64,000 nucleotides of DNA from Candidatus Thioglobus sp. NP1 (GTDB lineage Bacteria > Pseudomonadota > Gammaproteobacteria > PS1 > Pseudothioglobaceae), in assembly GCF_003326015.1 (NCBI RefSeq), contig NZ_CP023860.1, positions 248,001 to 312,000 on the forward strand. Reading direction: 5' to 3'. How positions within the stretch are numbered: position 1 is the stretch's first letter; the number at the start of each line of letters is the position of its first letter. Below are positions 1 through 8,245 of the stretch, piece by piece. Both the position numbers and the translations under genes were made by a program. Below the pieces are notes generated by a model. The model was not told the DNA's origin. It worked only from the letters and a program-made list of their open reading frames with translations, and did not search any database.

Positions 1-1
1 A

Positions 2-370
2 GCTAAAGCTTCAATGCCAACGCCAAAAGCTTCTGAAAAAAATGCTAAACAAGACGTGACTGCAAAGAAGCCTGTAGCTAAAAAAACAGAGGATGTTACT
101 TTGGTGCCTGATGAGGCTTCCAAAGCAGAGGCAGATGATGATACTAAGCAACCTGCTAGTCAAAAAGTGGGCGCTGAAGCCAAAGAGCCTGTTGAGACTA
201 AGGAGCCTGCGGCAAAGAAACCTGCGGCAAAGAAACCAGCTGCAAAGAAAGCTGCTGCAAAGAAACCAGCTGCAAAGAAAGCTGATACTAAAAAACCTGC
301 TGCAAAGAAGCCTGCTGCAACGAAGCCTGCGGCAAAGAAACCAGCTGCAAAGAAAGCTGATACTAAATAA
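2..370 (+). CDS. rpsB: 3' end of ribosomal protein S2 gene (Lys/Ala/Pro-rich tail), truncated by window edge
   Basis: The reading frame is open from base 2 to a TAA at 368-370 and continues off the left edge; an ATG at 14 is internal to it. The visible part has no S2 globular domain: it begins with an acidic/polar stretch and ends in about 55 residues built from PAAKK-type units, like the tails of histone-H1-like bacterial proteins. The gene lies 32 bases before tsf in the same direction, the place rpsB occupies in nearly all bacteria, so I infer an S2 protein with a long basic C-terminal extension. The alternative is a separate histone-like protein starting at 14, but no ribosome-binding site precedes that ATG within the visible bases. 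The repeat-rich DNA could vary in length between strains. Confidence 0.6.
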   Translation, partial: AKASMPTPKASEKNAKQDVTAKKPVAKKTEDVTLVPDEASKAEADDDTKQPASQKVGAEAKEPVETKEPAAKKPAAKKPAAKKAAAKKPAAKKADTKKPAAKKPAATKPAAKKPAAKKADTK

Positions 371-402
371 ACAATATAGAGCGCAATAAGAGGAGATAGA
401 TT

Positions 403-1284
403 ATGGCAATTACGGCCGCTTTAGTCAAAGAATTACGAGAAAGAACTGGTGCAGGAATGATGGACTGCAAGAAGGCATTGGTAGAAACTAATGCTGATCT
501 TGAAGCAGCCATAGATCTTATGCGAGCCTCAGGTGCTGCAAAAGCAGCCAAAAAGGCGGGGCGAGTAGCTTCAGAAGGCCTTGTCAATGTTACAACTAGT
601 GATGATAATAGAGACGCAGTTATCCTTGAAGTTAATTCTGAAACAGACTTTGTTACTAAGGGCTCTGCCTTTATCGATTTTGTTAATGAGCTCGGGGCGC
701 TTGCGTTAAAAAATAAGCCCGCCTCTGTAGAGGAGTTTTTAACACAAACTTTAGACTCAGGTGAAACTGTTGATCAGGCTAGAGAAGGAATAATTGCTAA
801 GATTGGTGAAAATATATCAGTAAGAAGGGTTCAAAGTATCAACTCTGGAAAGGGTGTTTTGGGTGCTTACAAGCACGGTGATCGTATTGCGGTTCTTACC
901 GTTTTAACTGGTTCTGATGAAGATCTAGCAAAAGACATTGCAATGCATATTGCCGCCTCTAAACCAGAATGTGTAAGTGAAGATGAGCTTTCAGCAGACC
1001 TGCTTGAGAGGGAGAAGGCTATTTTTATTGAGCAAGCAAAAGAAAGTGGAAAGCCAGATGATATTATTGAAAAAATGATTGTTGGCAGGATGAAAAAGTT
1101 TGTTAATGAAGTTACGCTTTATGGCCAGTCTTTTGTTAAAGATCCTGATATGACAGTTGGAGCTCTTGTTAAGTCTAAAAGCTCAGAGGTTGAGTCATTT
1201 GTTCGCTATGAAGTTGGTGAGGGCATAGAAAAGAAAGAGGATAACTTTGTTGAAGAGGTTATGGCTCAGGCCCAAGGAAGCTAA
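403..1284 (+). CDS. tsf: Translation elongation factor Ts
   Basis: EF-Ts is the guanine nucleotide exchange factor that recycles EF-Tu in the cytoplasm. The 293-residue length is normal for the family. The N-terminal module begins MAITAALVKELRERTGAGMM with the EF-Ts hallmark DCKKAL following, and the core contains the SETDFV segment that contacts EF-Tu. An AGGAG ribosome-binding site lies about 8 bases before the ATG. It is co-directional with the rpsB end upstream and followed by a strong hairpin terminator, so it is the last gene of an rpsB-tsf operon; pyrH and frr, which often follow, are not here. Confidence 0.97.
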   Translation: MAITAALVKELRERTGAGMMDCKKALVETNADLEAAIDLMRASGAAKAAKKAGRVASEGLVNVTTSDDNRDAVILEVNSETDFVTKGSAFIDFVNELGALALKNKPASVEEFLTQTLDSGETVDQAREGIIAKIGENISVRRVQSINSGKGVLGAYKHGDRIAVLTVLTGSDEDLAKDIAMHIAASKPECVSEDELSADLLEREKAIFIEQAKESGKPDDIIEKMIVGRMKKFVNEVTLYGQSFVKDPDMTVGALVKSKSSEVESFVRYEVGEGIEKKEDNFVEEVMAQAQGS

Positions 1285-1300
1285 TTACTATGCACACAAC

Positions 1301-1326
1301 AAAAGGCACCATTGGTGCCTTTTTTT
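1301..1326. terminator. Bidirectional intrinsic terminator between tsf and the importer ATPase gene
   Basis: A 10-bp perfect inverted repeat (AAAAGGCACC / GGTGCCTTTT) with a 3-base ATT loop is followed by a T run on the plus strand and, read from the minus strand, ends in AAAA/TTTT as well. It separates two convergent transcription units, the expected place for a shared terminator. Confidence 0.9.
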
Positions 1327-1342
1327 ATAGCTATATAAGCCC

Positions 1343-3037
1343 TTAAGCGGGCATAAGTTTAATTAGGTGTTTAGAGTAGGTATGATTTGGAGCATTAAAC
1401 AAATCATTGGTTGTAGCTATTTCGCAAATTGAACCTTGGCGCATAACAGCGACACGATCACACATTTGGTGAATTACTGGTAAGTCGTGGGATATAAAAA
1501 GCATTGTGAGGTTCAGCTCATCTTGGAGATCTTTTAGCAGGTTCAAAATATGCGCTTGCACCGATACATCAAGCGCAGAGGTAGGTTCATCACAAATTAG
1601 AATTTTGGGTCGAGAGGCAAGGGCTCGTGCAATTGAAATCCTCTGCCGCTGACCTCCAGAGAATTCATGAGGATACTTAATCATGGCATTTGTACCTAAG
1701 CCAACATGATCTAAAAGGTCACGTACAATTTGTTTCACTTGACGATTAGAGGTAGCTGTTTTATAGTAATGAATGGGTTCTGCAACAATGTCTTCTACTG
1801 ACATCCTTGCATTCAAAGAAGAGAAAGGATCCTGAAATATCATTTGCAAGCTGCGTTGGGCAGCAACAGCCTCCATACCTTTAAAGTTGTTTGTGACGTC
1901 TTTATCAAAAAGCTTCACGGTACCTTTATCAATGTGGAGCAAACCTGCAATAAGTCTTGCAACTGTACTTTTGCCGGAACCAGACTCTCCAACAAGTCCA
2001 AATGTCTCTCCTGTCTTGATCGAAAAAGAAACATCTTTAACAGCATGAAGGTTTGAGCGATTTCTTTTAAACATAGCCTTTTTAAGAACAAATTCCTTAT
2101 TAAGATCTTCAACAGAAATTGCTATTTCTGATTTTGTATCAACCAGCCTCTCTCCCAACCAATGTTCTTTAACATCAATTCGTTTTTGTGTCTTGGCGCC
2201 TCCTTCAATATAGTCAATTGATGTAAACCGGTCAACCTTAACTTTTCCACTTGGCACAGCTGCAATAAGACTTTTTGTATATTCATGGTCTGGAGAACTT
2301 AGAATTTTTTTTACATCACCAGTCTCAACGACAGATCCGTTAAACATAACTGCAACGCGGTGTGCTATATTAGAAATCACGCCAATGTCATGCGTTATGA
2401 TTATTACCCCAAGCTTTCGTTTTCTGCAAATAGCCTTTATAAGATCAAGAATTTGAGCTTGAGTAGAGACATCAAGAGCAGTAGTCGGTTCATCTGCAAT
2501 TATGAGATCAGGATCTCCTGCAAGTGCCAAAGCTATAACAACGCGCTGACGCATACCTCCAGAAAACTGATGTGGATAGGATTTCATTCGAGTCTCAGGC
2601 TGCTCAATGCCTACAGATTGAAGAAGTTCAATTGATTTTTCCTGCGCTTCTTTACCGAAAAGTTTTTTTGTCGTGTTGATTGTTTCTAGGAGCTGCGCAC
2701 CTATTGTCATTAGAGGATTGAGGGAGGTCTGAGGGTCCTGAAAAATCATTCCAATCTTATGACCTCGGATATTGAGCATTTCCTGATCATTTAGATTCCT
2801 GAGGTTTAGATCTTGAAATAAAATTTCACCATTTATAATTTTTCCTGGCGGTTCTATAAGATTAATAATTGCATTCCCAATGGTAGATTTGCCAGCACCA
2901 CTTTCACCCACAATCCCTAAAACTTCGCCAGGATTAAGCGTAATGGATACATCACGAACAGCATAAATGGTTTCTTGGCTACTGGAAAAGCTTACATCAA
3001 GCCCATTAATCTCTAAAAGCTTGGCCCTATTAATCAT
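1343..3037 (-). CDS. Peptide/oligopeptide-type ABC importer, fused double ATPase (DppD-DppF type)
   Basis: This 564-residue protein contains two complete nucleotide-binding domains in tandem. Domain 1 has Walker A GESGAGKST (about residue 45) and signature FSGGMRQR; domain 2 has Walker A GESGSGKST (about residue 350) and signature FSGGQRQR. Each has a Walker B ending in DEPT. The arrangement equals a DppD-DppF or OppD-OppF fusion as in YejF and GsiA, which powers uptake of peptides or related small solutes across the inner membrane. Its start overlaps the stop of the upstream permease by four bases (ATGA), so it is the last gene of the importer operon. The substrate cannot be read from the ATPase. 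Confidence 0.93.
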   Translation of the reverse strand: MINRAKLLEINGLDVSFSSSQETIYAVRDVSITLNPGEVLGIVGESGAGKSTIGNAIINLIEPPGKIINGEILFQDLNLRNLNDQEMLNIRGHKIGMIFQDPQTSLNPLMTIGAQLLETINTTKKLFGKEAQEKSIELLQSVGIEQPETRMKSYPHQFSGGMRQRVVIALALAGDPDLIIADEPTTALDVSTQAQILDLIKAICRKRKLGVIIITHDIGVISNIAHRVAVMFNGSVVETGDVKKILSSPDHEYTKSLIAAVPSGKVKVDRFTSIDYIEGGAKTQKRIDVKEHWLGERLVDTKSEIAISVEDLNKEFVLKKAMFKRNRSNLHAVKDVSFSIKTGETFGLVGESGSGKSTVARLIAGLLHIDKGTVKLFDKDVTNNFKGMEAVAAQRSLQMIFQDPFSSLNARMSVEDIVAEPIHYYKTATSNRQVKQIVRDLLDHVGLGTNAMIKYPHEFSGGQRQRISIARALASRPKILICDEPTSALDVSVQAHILNLLKDLQDELNLTMLFISHDLPVIHQMCDRVAVMRQGSICEIATTNDLFNAPNHTYSKHLIKLMPA

Positions 3038-3942
3038 TTAGAAAGCCTTGGATTTAGAAGCACCCTCAAATGATCTCCAAAGATATTAATAGCAGCTACT
3101 GTTGCCAGCAGCATAATGCCAGGAAAGAAGGTGATCCAGTATGCGCCTGATAAAATGTAATCAAAGCCATTTGCAATTAATGAGCCTAGCGAAGGCTCTG
3201 TTATAGGGACCCCGACGCCTAAGAAGCTGAGCGTCGCTTCGATTGAAATAGAGTGGGCTGTTTGCAAAGTCGCCAACACGATTAGCGGTGAGATGCTATT
3301 AGGTAAAAGATGTTTCCAGATGATGCGGAAGCTACTAAGCCCTAAGCAGTTAGCAGCCTCTATATATTCTTTGCGACGTTCAACTATCGCAGAAGCACGA
3401 ACAGTGCGAGCGTAGATTGCCCACTGGACTATAGCGAGGGCAATTATAACTTTATCAATACCTTTTCCTAACAAAGCTAATAGAACAAGAGCGACTAAAA
3501 TAGCTGGAAAGGACAACTGAATATCAACAATCCTCATTAAAAATGCATCTACTCGCCCACCAAAGAAAGCTGCGGTCATTCCAACTAATAGTCCAATAGT
3601 CAAGGCAATAAGTGCGCTGCACACTGCAACGGTAAGACTAGTTCGCAGACCATAGATAATAGCGCTTAAAACATCTCGCCCCGCACCATCTGTGCCAAGC
3701 CAAGCAACGGTGCCATCAAACATTGTTTCACCAGGCGCAAGCCTACCATCCATAATGCTCACAACAGCCAGATCATAGGGATTAGTTGGAGCAATGAGTG
3801 GTGCAAATATTGCGCATAACGCAATTAATAAAAGTAGAATACCTGAAACTAGAGTTGCAGGCTGTGAAAGGTTTTTGAGTATCACATTTGTAAATTTTCT
3901 GTTATTTTTTTTTATCATAGGAGTAGCCTGTATCTTTTTCAT
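3034..3942 (-). CDS. ABC importer permease, DppC/OppC family
   Basis: A 302-residue inner-membrane protein with an N-terminal transmembrane helix, a periplasmic segment, and further hydrophobic helices of the binding-protein-dependent permease domain. The cytoplasmic EAA loop that docks on the ATPase is visible as EAANCLGLSSFRIIWKHLLP. The extended N-terminus with the segment GTDGAGRDVLS is typical of DppC. It overlaps both neighbours by four bases, which implies translational coupling with the DppB-type permease upstream and the fused ATPase downstream. Confidence 0.93.
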   Translation of the reverse strand: MKKIQATPMIKKNNRKFTNVILKNLSQPATLVSGILLLLIALCAIFAPLIAPTNPYDLAVVSIMDGRLAPGETMFDGTVAWLGTDGAGRDVLSAIIYGLRTSLTVAVCSALIALTIGLLVGMTAAFFGGRVDAFLMRIVDIQLSFPAILVALVLLALLGKGIDKVIIALAIVQWAIYARTVRASAIVERRKEYIEAANCLGLSSFRIIWKHLLPNSISPLIVLATLQTAHSISIEATLSFLGVGVPITEPSLGSLIANGFDYILSGAYWITFFPGIMLLATVAAINIFGDHLRVLLNPRLSK

Positions 3943-4916
3943 AGAACATCTCCCTGAAAACGTACCCGTGGATCAAGTGCTGCATAAATTATGTCCACAA
4001 TCAGATTTAGAACTAAAAACAAAGTTACTACAAACAGTAAATAAGCAACAACGATAGGACGGTCTAGGTTTACAATAGCATCGATTACGAGTTTACCAAG
4101 GCCGGGCCATGCAAAAACTGATTCTGTCACAGTTGCAAAAGCAATAAGGGTACCAAACTCAATCGCTAAGACAGTGATTATTGGAATAAGAATATTAGGC
4201 AGAAGATGAGAGCGCACTATGCGTTGAGACGAAAGCCCTCTTGCGCGAGCGAATTTGATGAAATCAAGCGCCATAACCTCCTCTACCCCAGCCCGCGCCA
4301 AGCGGATAACTACCGAAATCTTGAAAAGTGCTAGATTAAAGGCAGGCATAATAAGATGTCGTAAACCATCAAGCGTAAATATACTACTTTCGATACCTAG
4401 AAAATTGGCAGTCTCACCTCGACCAGATACTGGTAGCCATCCTAACAAGACCGAGAAGACTATTATCATCATCAAACCGAGCCAGAAGGTTGGGATGGAA
4501 ATACCTAATACCGAGCCCCCCATAATGATGCGTGCGCCCCATCCATCTGGGTTTAAGCCAGCATAAATTCCCAAAGGAAGGCCCACAATTATAGCAATAA
4601 TGAGTGCGGATGTTGCAAGCTCAAGAGTTGCAGGAAAACGTTCAATTATAAGAGTCAAAGCAGGTCTTCCGAAAATAAATGAATTTCCCAAGTCTCCCGA
4701 CATCGCGCCTGCAAGAAACTTCCAGTATTGGATGTGAACTGGTTGATCAAGGCCGAAGTCTTGGCGAACTCTGTCAATTTCCTCAGGTAGGCTTTCAGGG
4801 TTGACTAGCATATCAACTGGGTCGCCTATCAAATTGACCATAGAAAATACAATCAGAGACATTACAAATAGGACGACTACACTTTGCATAATACGTTTAA
4901 TAGCAAAGGTTAACAT
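3939..4916 (-). CDS. ABC importer permease, DppB/OppB family
   Basis: A 325-residue membrane protein that starts with a helix typical of DppB and carries the EAA-loop sequence FARARGLSSQRIVRSHLLPN. It forms the translocation channel with the DppC-type partner encoded immediately downstream. Between it and the binding-protein gene upstream lies a 112-base gap filled by two hairpin-forming repeat copies, which may set a lower expression level for the membrane components than for the binding protein. Confidence 0.93.
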   Translation of the reverse strand: MLTFAIKRIMQSVVVLFVMSLIVFSMVNLIGDPVDMLVNPESLPEEIDRVRQDFGLDQPVHIQYWKFLAGAMSGDLGNSFIFGRPALTLIIERFPATLELATSALIIAIIVGLPLGIYAGLNPDGWGARIIMGGSVLGISIPTFWLGLMMIIVFSVLLGWLPVSGRGETANFLGIESSIFTLDGLRHLIMPAFNLALFKISVVIRLARAGVEEVMALDFIKFARARGLSSQRIVRSHLLPNILIPIITVLAIEFGTLIAFATVTESVFAWPGLGKLVIDAIVNLDRPIVVAYLLFVVTLFLVLNLIVDIIYAALDPRVRFQGDVL

Positions 4917-4929
4917 TGGAAAACTCCCA

Positions 4930-5032
4930 TTGGTTAGCCCTCAACAAATGCGCAGCGGGCCATTCTTATTTTATACAAATACTTTCGTTGGTTGGCCCGC
5001 AACAAATGCGAAGCGAGCCATCCTTATTTTAT
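4930..5032. repeat. Two tandem copies of a 45-base hairpin-forming repeat in the binding-protein/permease gap
   Basis: Copy A is 4930-4974 and copy B is 4988-5032, with a 58-base period. They share 40 of 45 positions by eye. Each contains an imperfect inverted repeat; in copy B TGGCCCGC pairs with GCGAGCCA around a 12-base interior. Copy B covers the stop codon of the binding-protein gene. The position matches that of REP-type elements such as the one between malE and malF, which protect upstream mRNA from 3' decay; that role here is inferred. No T run follows on the transcribed strand, so a full terminator is unlikely. Confidence 0.85.
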
Positions 5033-6624
5033 TCTTGCGATCGAATGAAGTGTAGAAAGGTACTATCTAATGCTCCAAGCTCATATGTGATTCCCTCACG
5101 TGCTGCCCAAGTGGCAATCTCATGATGTATGGGAACAAGAGCATATTCCTGCATCGCAATATCAGTTGCCGCTATGAAGGCTTTTTCTCCTTTAGCAATA
5201 TCCATTGAGGACCGGCCATCTTCGATTAACTTGTCAACATCAACATTACTATACCCATTTCGGTTTCCAGGTCCATAACCACGTTCTTTCTGTTTTGTAT
5301 GAATGAATATCCGCAGAGGATGTGATGGTTCACCAGAGCCATTGGCATAACCTGATACAGCAGCGGTGAACTCTGGTTTTTTATCCACTCCGCCACTTGC
5401 AAAGCGCTTGAAAAAGACAGAGGCGGGCATAGTCTCTACACTCGTATCGATACCAACACGCGATAGCATCTGCGCGATGGCTTCTAGTATGCGTGTATCG
5501 TTTGTATAGCGACCAGCTGGGCCATGAATAGTCAATTTAAAACCATCCGCATAGCCTGCTGCAGCTATTAACTCTTTTGCGCGTTCCGGATCATAGGCAT
5601 CCGCTTGTAAATTATTCGAATATCCAATGTAACCTTCTGGCGAAAACTGACCTGCTGGTGAGGACAGCCCATCCATTACACGGTCTGCGATAGCCTGTCG
5701 ATTTATCGCCAGTGATACCGCTTTGCGCATGTTAATATCCTGGAAAGGTGATGTAATCGGGTTTCCATTGTTATCTGTAACAAAAGGTTTAATAGGATTA
5801 TCAGTCATATGAAGCGTTAAATACAGCAGACGGTTAGAAACTGATTTAAAGACTGAAATTCCCTCCCGGCTTTCTAGGTTTGGTAGATCAGATGGCGATA
5901 CTCGCTCAATAAAATCTACATCTCCTGTTATAAGCGCCGCTGTCCGAGTTGTTCCATCGCCGATAGTACGAATGATGATATTATCCCATTCCACTGCATT
6001 ACCCCAATAGCTATCATTACGCTTAATCTCGAGCAAGTCTCCCGGCAGCCATTTGGTAAGAGTGAATGGTCCTGTTCCAAAAGAAGCAACGCCAGTATTG
6101 AAATCTTCGGTAGTTGCATCTACAAAAGCTGAGTCAATAATAGAAACTCGCGACATGTCATTCGGTATGAAGGGGTTAGGTTTCTCAGTCGAGATATGCA
6201 AGGTCAAGTCATCAACAACTTCAAAGCTCTTGCCTTTGATAAAGGTCGCAAAACTGGATGGGCTATTAGGCACATTTGCCGCACGTTGCATTGATGCCAC
6301 AACGTCTTCAGCGCTAAATGTCGAACCATTGTGAAACTTTACACCAGCACGCAGCTTGAACTCCCAAGTATTACTGTCAATTGGCTCCCAAGATGTCGCA
6401 AGGCCAGGGATCAAATTCTGGTTAACGTCCTGTAGGACTAGAGCGTTATAGACCTGTGTGGCAAATGAGTTATTTATTGTCAGGTTCTGATAATGTGGGT
6501 CCATAGATGTAGGTTCAGCTGCAAGTGCTACTTTGAGATTTTCTGCAGAGGCGGAACCCCCCCAAAATCCAAGACTACAAGCCAAGATAGTCATAAAAAT
6601 AGGCTTTAATATCGATATTTTCAT
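5029..6624 (-). CDS. Extracellular solute-binding protein, family 5 (peptide/nickel type)
   Basis: This periplasmic protein delivers substrate to the importer encoded downstream. From the ATG at 6624 it is 531 residues, with a clear signal peptide (KPIFMTILACSLGFWGG, then likely cleavage after ASA) and the family start of the mature protein, ENLKVALAAEPTSMDPHY. An in-frame ATG at 6648 would add MKIIRSKT in front. Both ATGs have an AAGGAG ribosome-binding site, because the site and start are duplicated with a 24-base period. I prefer 6624 because it puts the basic n-region next to the hydrophobic core. The hydrolase stop overlaps the 6648 ATG as ATGA. The substrate is not recognisable; peptide, opine or glutathione-like molecules are all possible. 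Confidence 0.92.
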   Translation of the reverse strand: MKISILKPIFMTILACSLGFWGGSASAENLKVALAAEPTSMDPHYQNLTINNSFATQVYNALVLQDVNQNLIPGLATSWEPIDSNTWEFKLRAGVKFHNGSTFSAEDVVASMQRAANVPNSPSSFATFIKGKSFEVVDDLTLHISTEKPNPFIPNDMSRVSIIDSAFVDATTEDFNTGVASFGTGPFTLTKWLPGDLLEIKRNDSYWGNAVEWDNIIIRTIGDGTTRTAALITGDVDFIERVSPSDLPNLESREGISVFKSVSNRLLYLTLHMTDNPIKPFVTDNNGNPITSPFQDINMRKAVSLAINRQAIADRVMDGLSSPAGQFSPEGYIGYSNNLQADAYDPERAKELIAAAGYADGFKLTIHGPAGRYTNDTRILEAIAQMLSRVGIDTSVETMPASVFFKRFASGGVDKKPEFTAAVSGYANGSGEPSHPLRIFIHTKQKERGYGPGNRNGYSNVDVDKLIEDGRSSMDIAKGEKAFIAATDIAMQEYALVPIHHEIATWAAREGITYELGALDSTFLHFIRSQE

Positions 6625-6662
6625 AGTTTTACTCCTTATAATTTTCATAGTCTTACTCCTTT
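6622..6662 (-). promoter_or_regulatory. Duplicated ribosome-binding site plus start codon of the binding-protein gene
   Basis: Read on the minus strand, the module AAGGAGTAA(G/A)ACTATGAAAAT occurs twice, 24 bases apart, in the same frame. The two ATG codons are at 6648 and 6624, each 6-8 bases after its AAGGAG. Both starts therefore look usable and would give proteins differing by eight N-terminal residues. Confidence 0.85.
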
Positions 6663-7502
6663 TATAGATGTTTTGATTGTTTTGTTTCTATCACCAGGCC
6701 AGACTTTCATTGCGAAATCTTTGACATGATCATTGAAGAGGTGAGGATATTCTGCGTATGAGGCGTGGCCAGTGTTGGGGAATACGTGTTGCTTAGCTTC
6801 AGGCAGAGCAGCAACAAGATCCATATGCATTTCATTTGAGATGACAGTATCTTTTTCACCTGACAAGATAAGAACTGGGACACTTACTTGCGAGCAAATA
6901 TCCGCATTGTTAGTCTCTTGGCTCATTCGACCTCCATCACGGGCCCCTTCAATCCTTGAGCCCATGGCAATTTCAGCCAGAAAATGGATAACGCTATCAG
7001 ATGTATCTTGAGGAGTCATGCCCTTTGCACGATTGATGCCATAGTCGATATCCACGCCCACTGAGTTCATACGCTCAATACGATGAGCGTAACGCGGAAT
7101 AAGTGGATTACCTTTAGGTTGTCCAAATCCAAGATGGGTTGAAGAAAGAATTAGACCAGCAATTAAAGCATCTTGATCTGCGGCTAAGTTTAAAGCTACC
7201 ACACCACCCATTGAATGGCCTACTACTACTGCATCTCTGAGCTCTAGATTGTTCATCAGAGCTTTAGCTGCATTTTTATAATCTTCTATGCTGTCGCCAA
7301 AAGTATTAGATGCGCCAAAACTTGGTGCATCCCATGCAACAACACGGAAAGAAGTTGCTAGGGACTGAAACAAATAAGTCCAACTCTTGCTACTACCATT
7401 CATGCCATGCAGCAAAAATAAAGCAGGGCCAACCCCTTTTTCACGATATGCAAGTCGACCATCCTTGTATGAAAAGTACTCTAGCTCTGGCAAACTTAAC
7501 AT
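6645..7502 (-). CDS. Alpha/beta-fold hydrolase
   Basis: A 285-residue cytoplasmic protein with the alpha/beta hydrolase order: oxyanion-hole motif LFLLHGMNGSS near residue 30, nucleophile elbow VVGHSMGG near residue 95 (catalytic Ser), acidic residue in GEKDTVI near residue 216, and catalytic His in NTGHASYAEYP near residue 245. No signal peptide is present. It is the first gene of the importer operon and overlaps the binding-protein start by four bases, so it probably hydrolyses an ester, amide or lactone in the imported compound. The family is too broad to name the substrate. Confidence 0.88.
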   Translation of the reverse strand: MLSLPELEYFSYKDGRLAYREKGVGPALFLLHGMNGSSKSWTYLFQSLATSFRVVAWDAPSFGASNTFGDSIEDYKNAAKALMNNLELRDAVVVGHSMGGVVALNLAADQDALIAGLILSSTHLGFGQPKGNPLIPRYAHRIERMNSVGVDIDYGINRAKGMTPQDTSDSVIHFLAEIAMGSRIEGARDGGRMSQETNNADICSQVSVPVLILSGEKDTVISNEMHMDLVAALPEAKQHVFPNTGHASYAEYPHLFNDHVKDFAMKVWPGDRNKTIKTSIKGVRL

Positions 7503-7580
7503 TCGAATGAGCCTCTACCAAATTGGAATTTATGAAAGATCGTCATATATATTTTTTAACTCTTATAATAAGTATTAAGA

Positions 7581-7599
7581 ACGTTTTATACACGTTTTA
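7581..7599. promoter_or_regulatory. Candidate operator in the divergent promoter region
   Basis: The 139-base gap between the importer operon and the divergent regulator gene holds two direct copies of ACGTTTTA, at 7581-7588 and 7592-7599, 11 bases apart (one helical turn). The flanks also form an imperfect palindrome (ATTAAGAACGT with ACGTTTTAAT). This is a plausible binding site for the regulator at 7642, but nothing else confirms it. Confidence 0.4.
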
Positions 7600-7641
7600 A
7601 TAATAAAATGTAATTATTTTTATATAATATTGAGGCTTCTT

Positions 7642-8100
7642 ATGTCTAAATCTGAAGAAATATTCGACCACTTCTGCTCAGCGCAGGCTTCTTATGAAAG
7701 CTCTAGACAATTGTATAGGCGTGAACATGGACCAGGCCAAGTACGCAGATTCTTCAATACTAGCTTCACTGCATTTGAGCTTCGTCGTTACATGATGAAT
7801 TTTTATTTTTCTAAAGGTAGCTTTACAATATCAGACCTCTTAAAAGTATCTGAATTTAGCCGTCCAACAGTAAATTCAACAGTATATGAAGCATTAAGTC
7901 TTGGTTATCTTGAAGAAGTTTCTAGTATAAATGATCGCCGTCGAAATGACTTTCGTCCAACCAAACCAATGTTGGAATCTTGGAGCAACTATTGTAATGC
8001 ACTTCTTGTAAACCCTGAGTTTTCTAACTTATTGAATCTTGCTCAAACGCTAATTCTGACTCGTGAGTTCGAAGCAAAGTCATCAAAGAAAAATATGTAA
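7642..8100 (+). CDS. Winged helix-turn-helix transcriptional regulator
   Basis: From the ATG at 7642 the protein has 152 residues; a GAGG ribosome-binding site lies 6 bases before it, so the in-frame TTG at 7630 is less likely. The middle contains a helix-turn-helix, FTISDLLKVSEFSRPTVNST, followed by a helix and a basic wing (NDRRRNDFRPT), a MarR-like layout. It is transcribed away from the importer operon and is probably its local regulator. I do not recognise a specific family or ligand. Confidence 0.7.
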   Translation: MSKSEEIFDHFCSAQASYESSRQLYRREHGPGQVRRFFNTSFTAFELRRYMMNFYFSKGSFTISDLLKVSEFSRPTVNSTVYEALSLGYLEEVSSINDRRRNDFRPTKPMLESWSNYCNALLVNPEFSNLLNLAQTLILTREFEAKSSKKNM

Positions 8101-8202
8101 TTTTTTTTACTTTTATTTGATTTTTCTCTTTGTACTGTAATTGAAGCAAAAATATTGTTAAATAGAAAGGAAAGCTTCTTTTACAGCTATTACTTCTTAG
8201 TA

Positions 8203-8245
8203 AGAAGCACTTCACAGAGTCATAGCTAGGTGCTTTCTTTTTCCT
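8203..8245 (+). terminator. Possible weak terminator after the regulator gene
   Basis: AGAAGCAC at about 8203 can pair, with one bulge, with GTGCTTTCT near 8230, and a T-rich tract follows on the plus strand. The loop is long and the right arm lies inside the 3' end of the convergent exporter gene, so this is only a suggestion. Confidence 0.3.
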
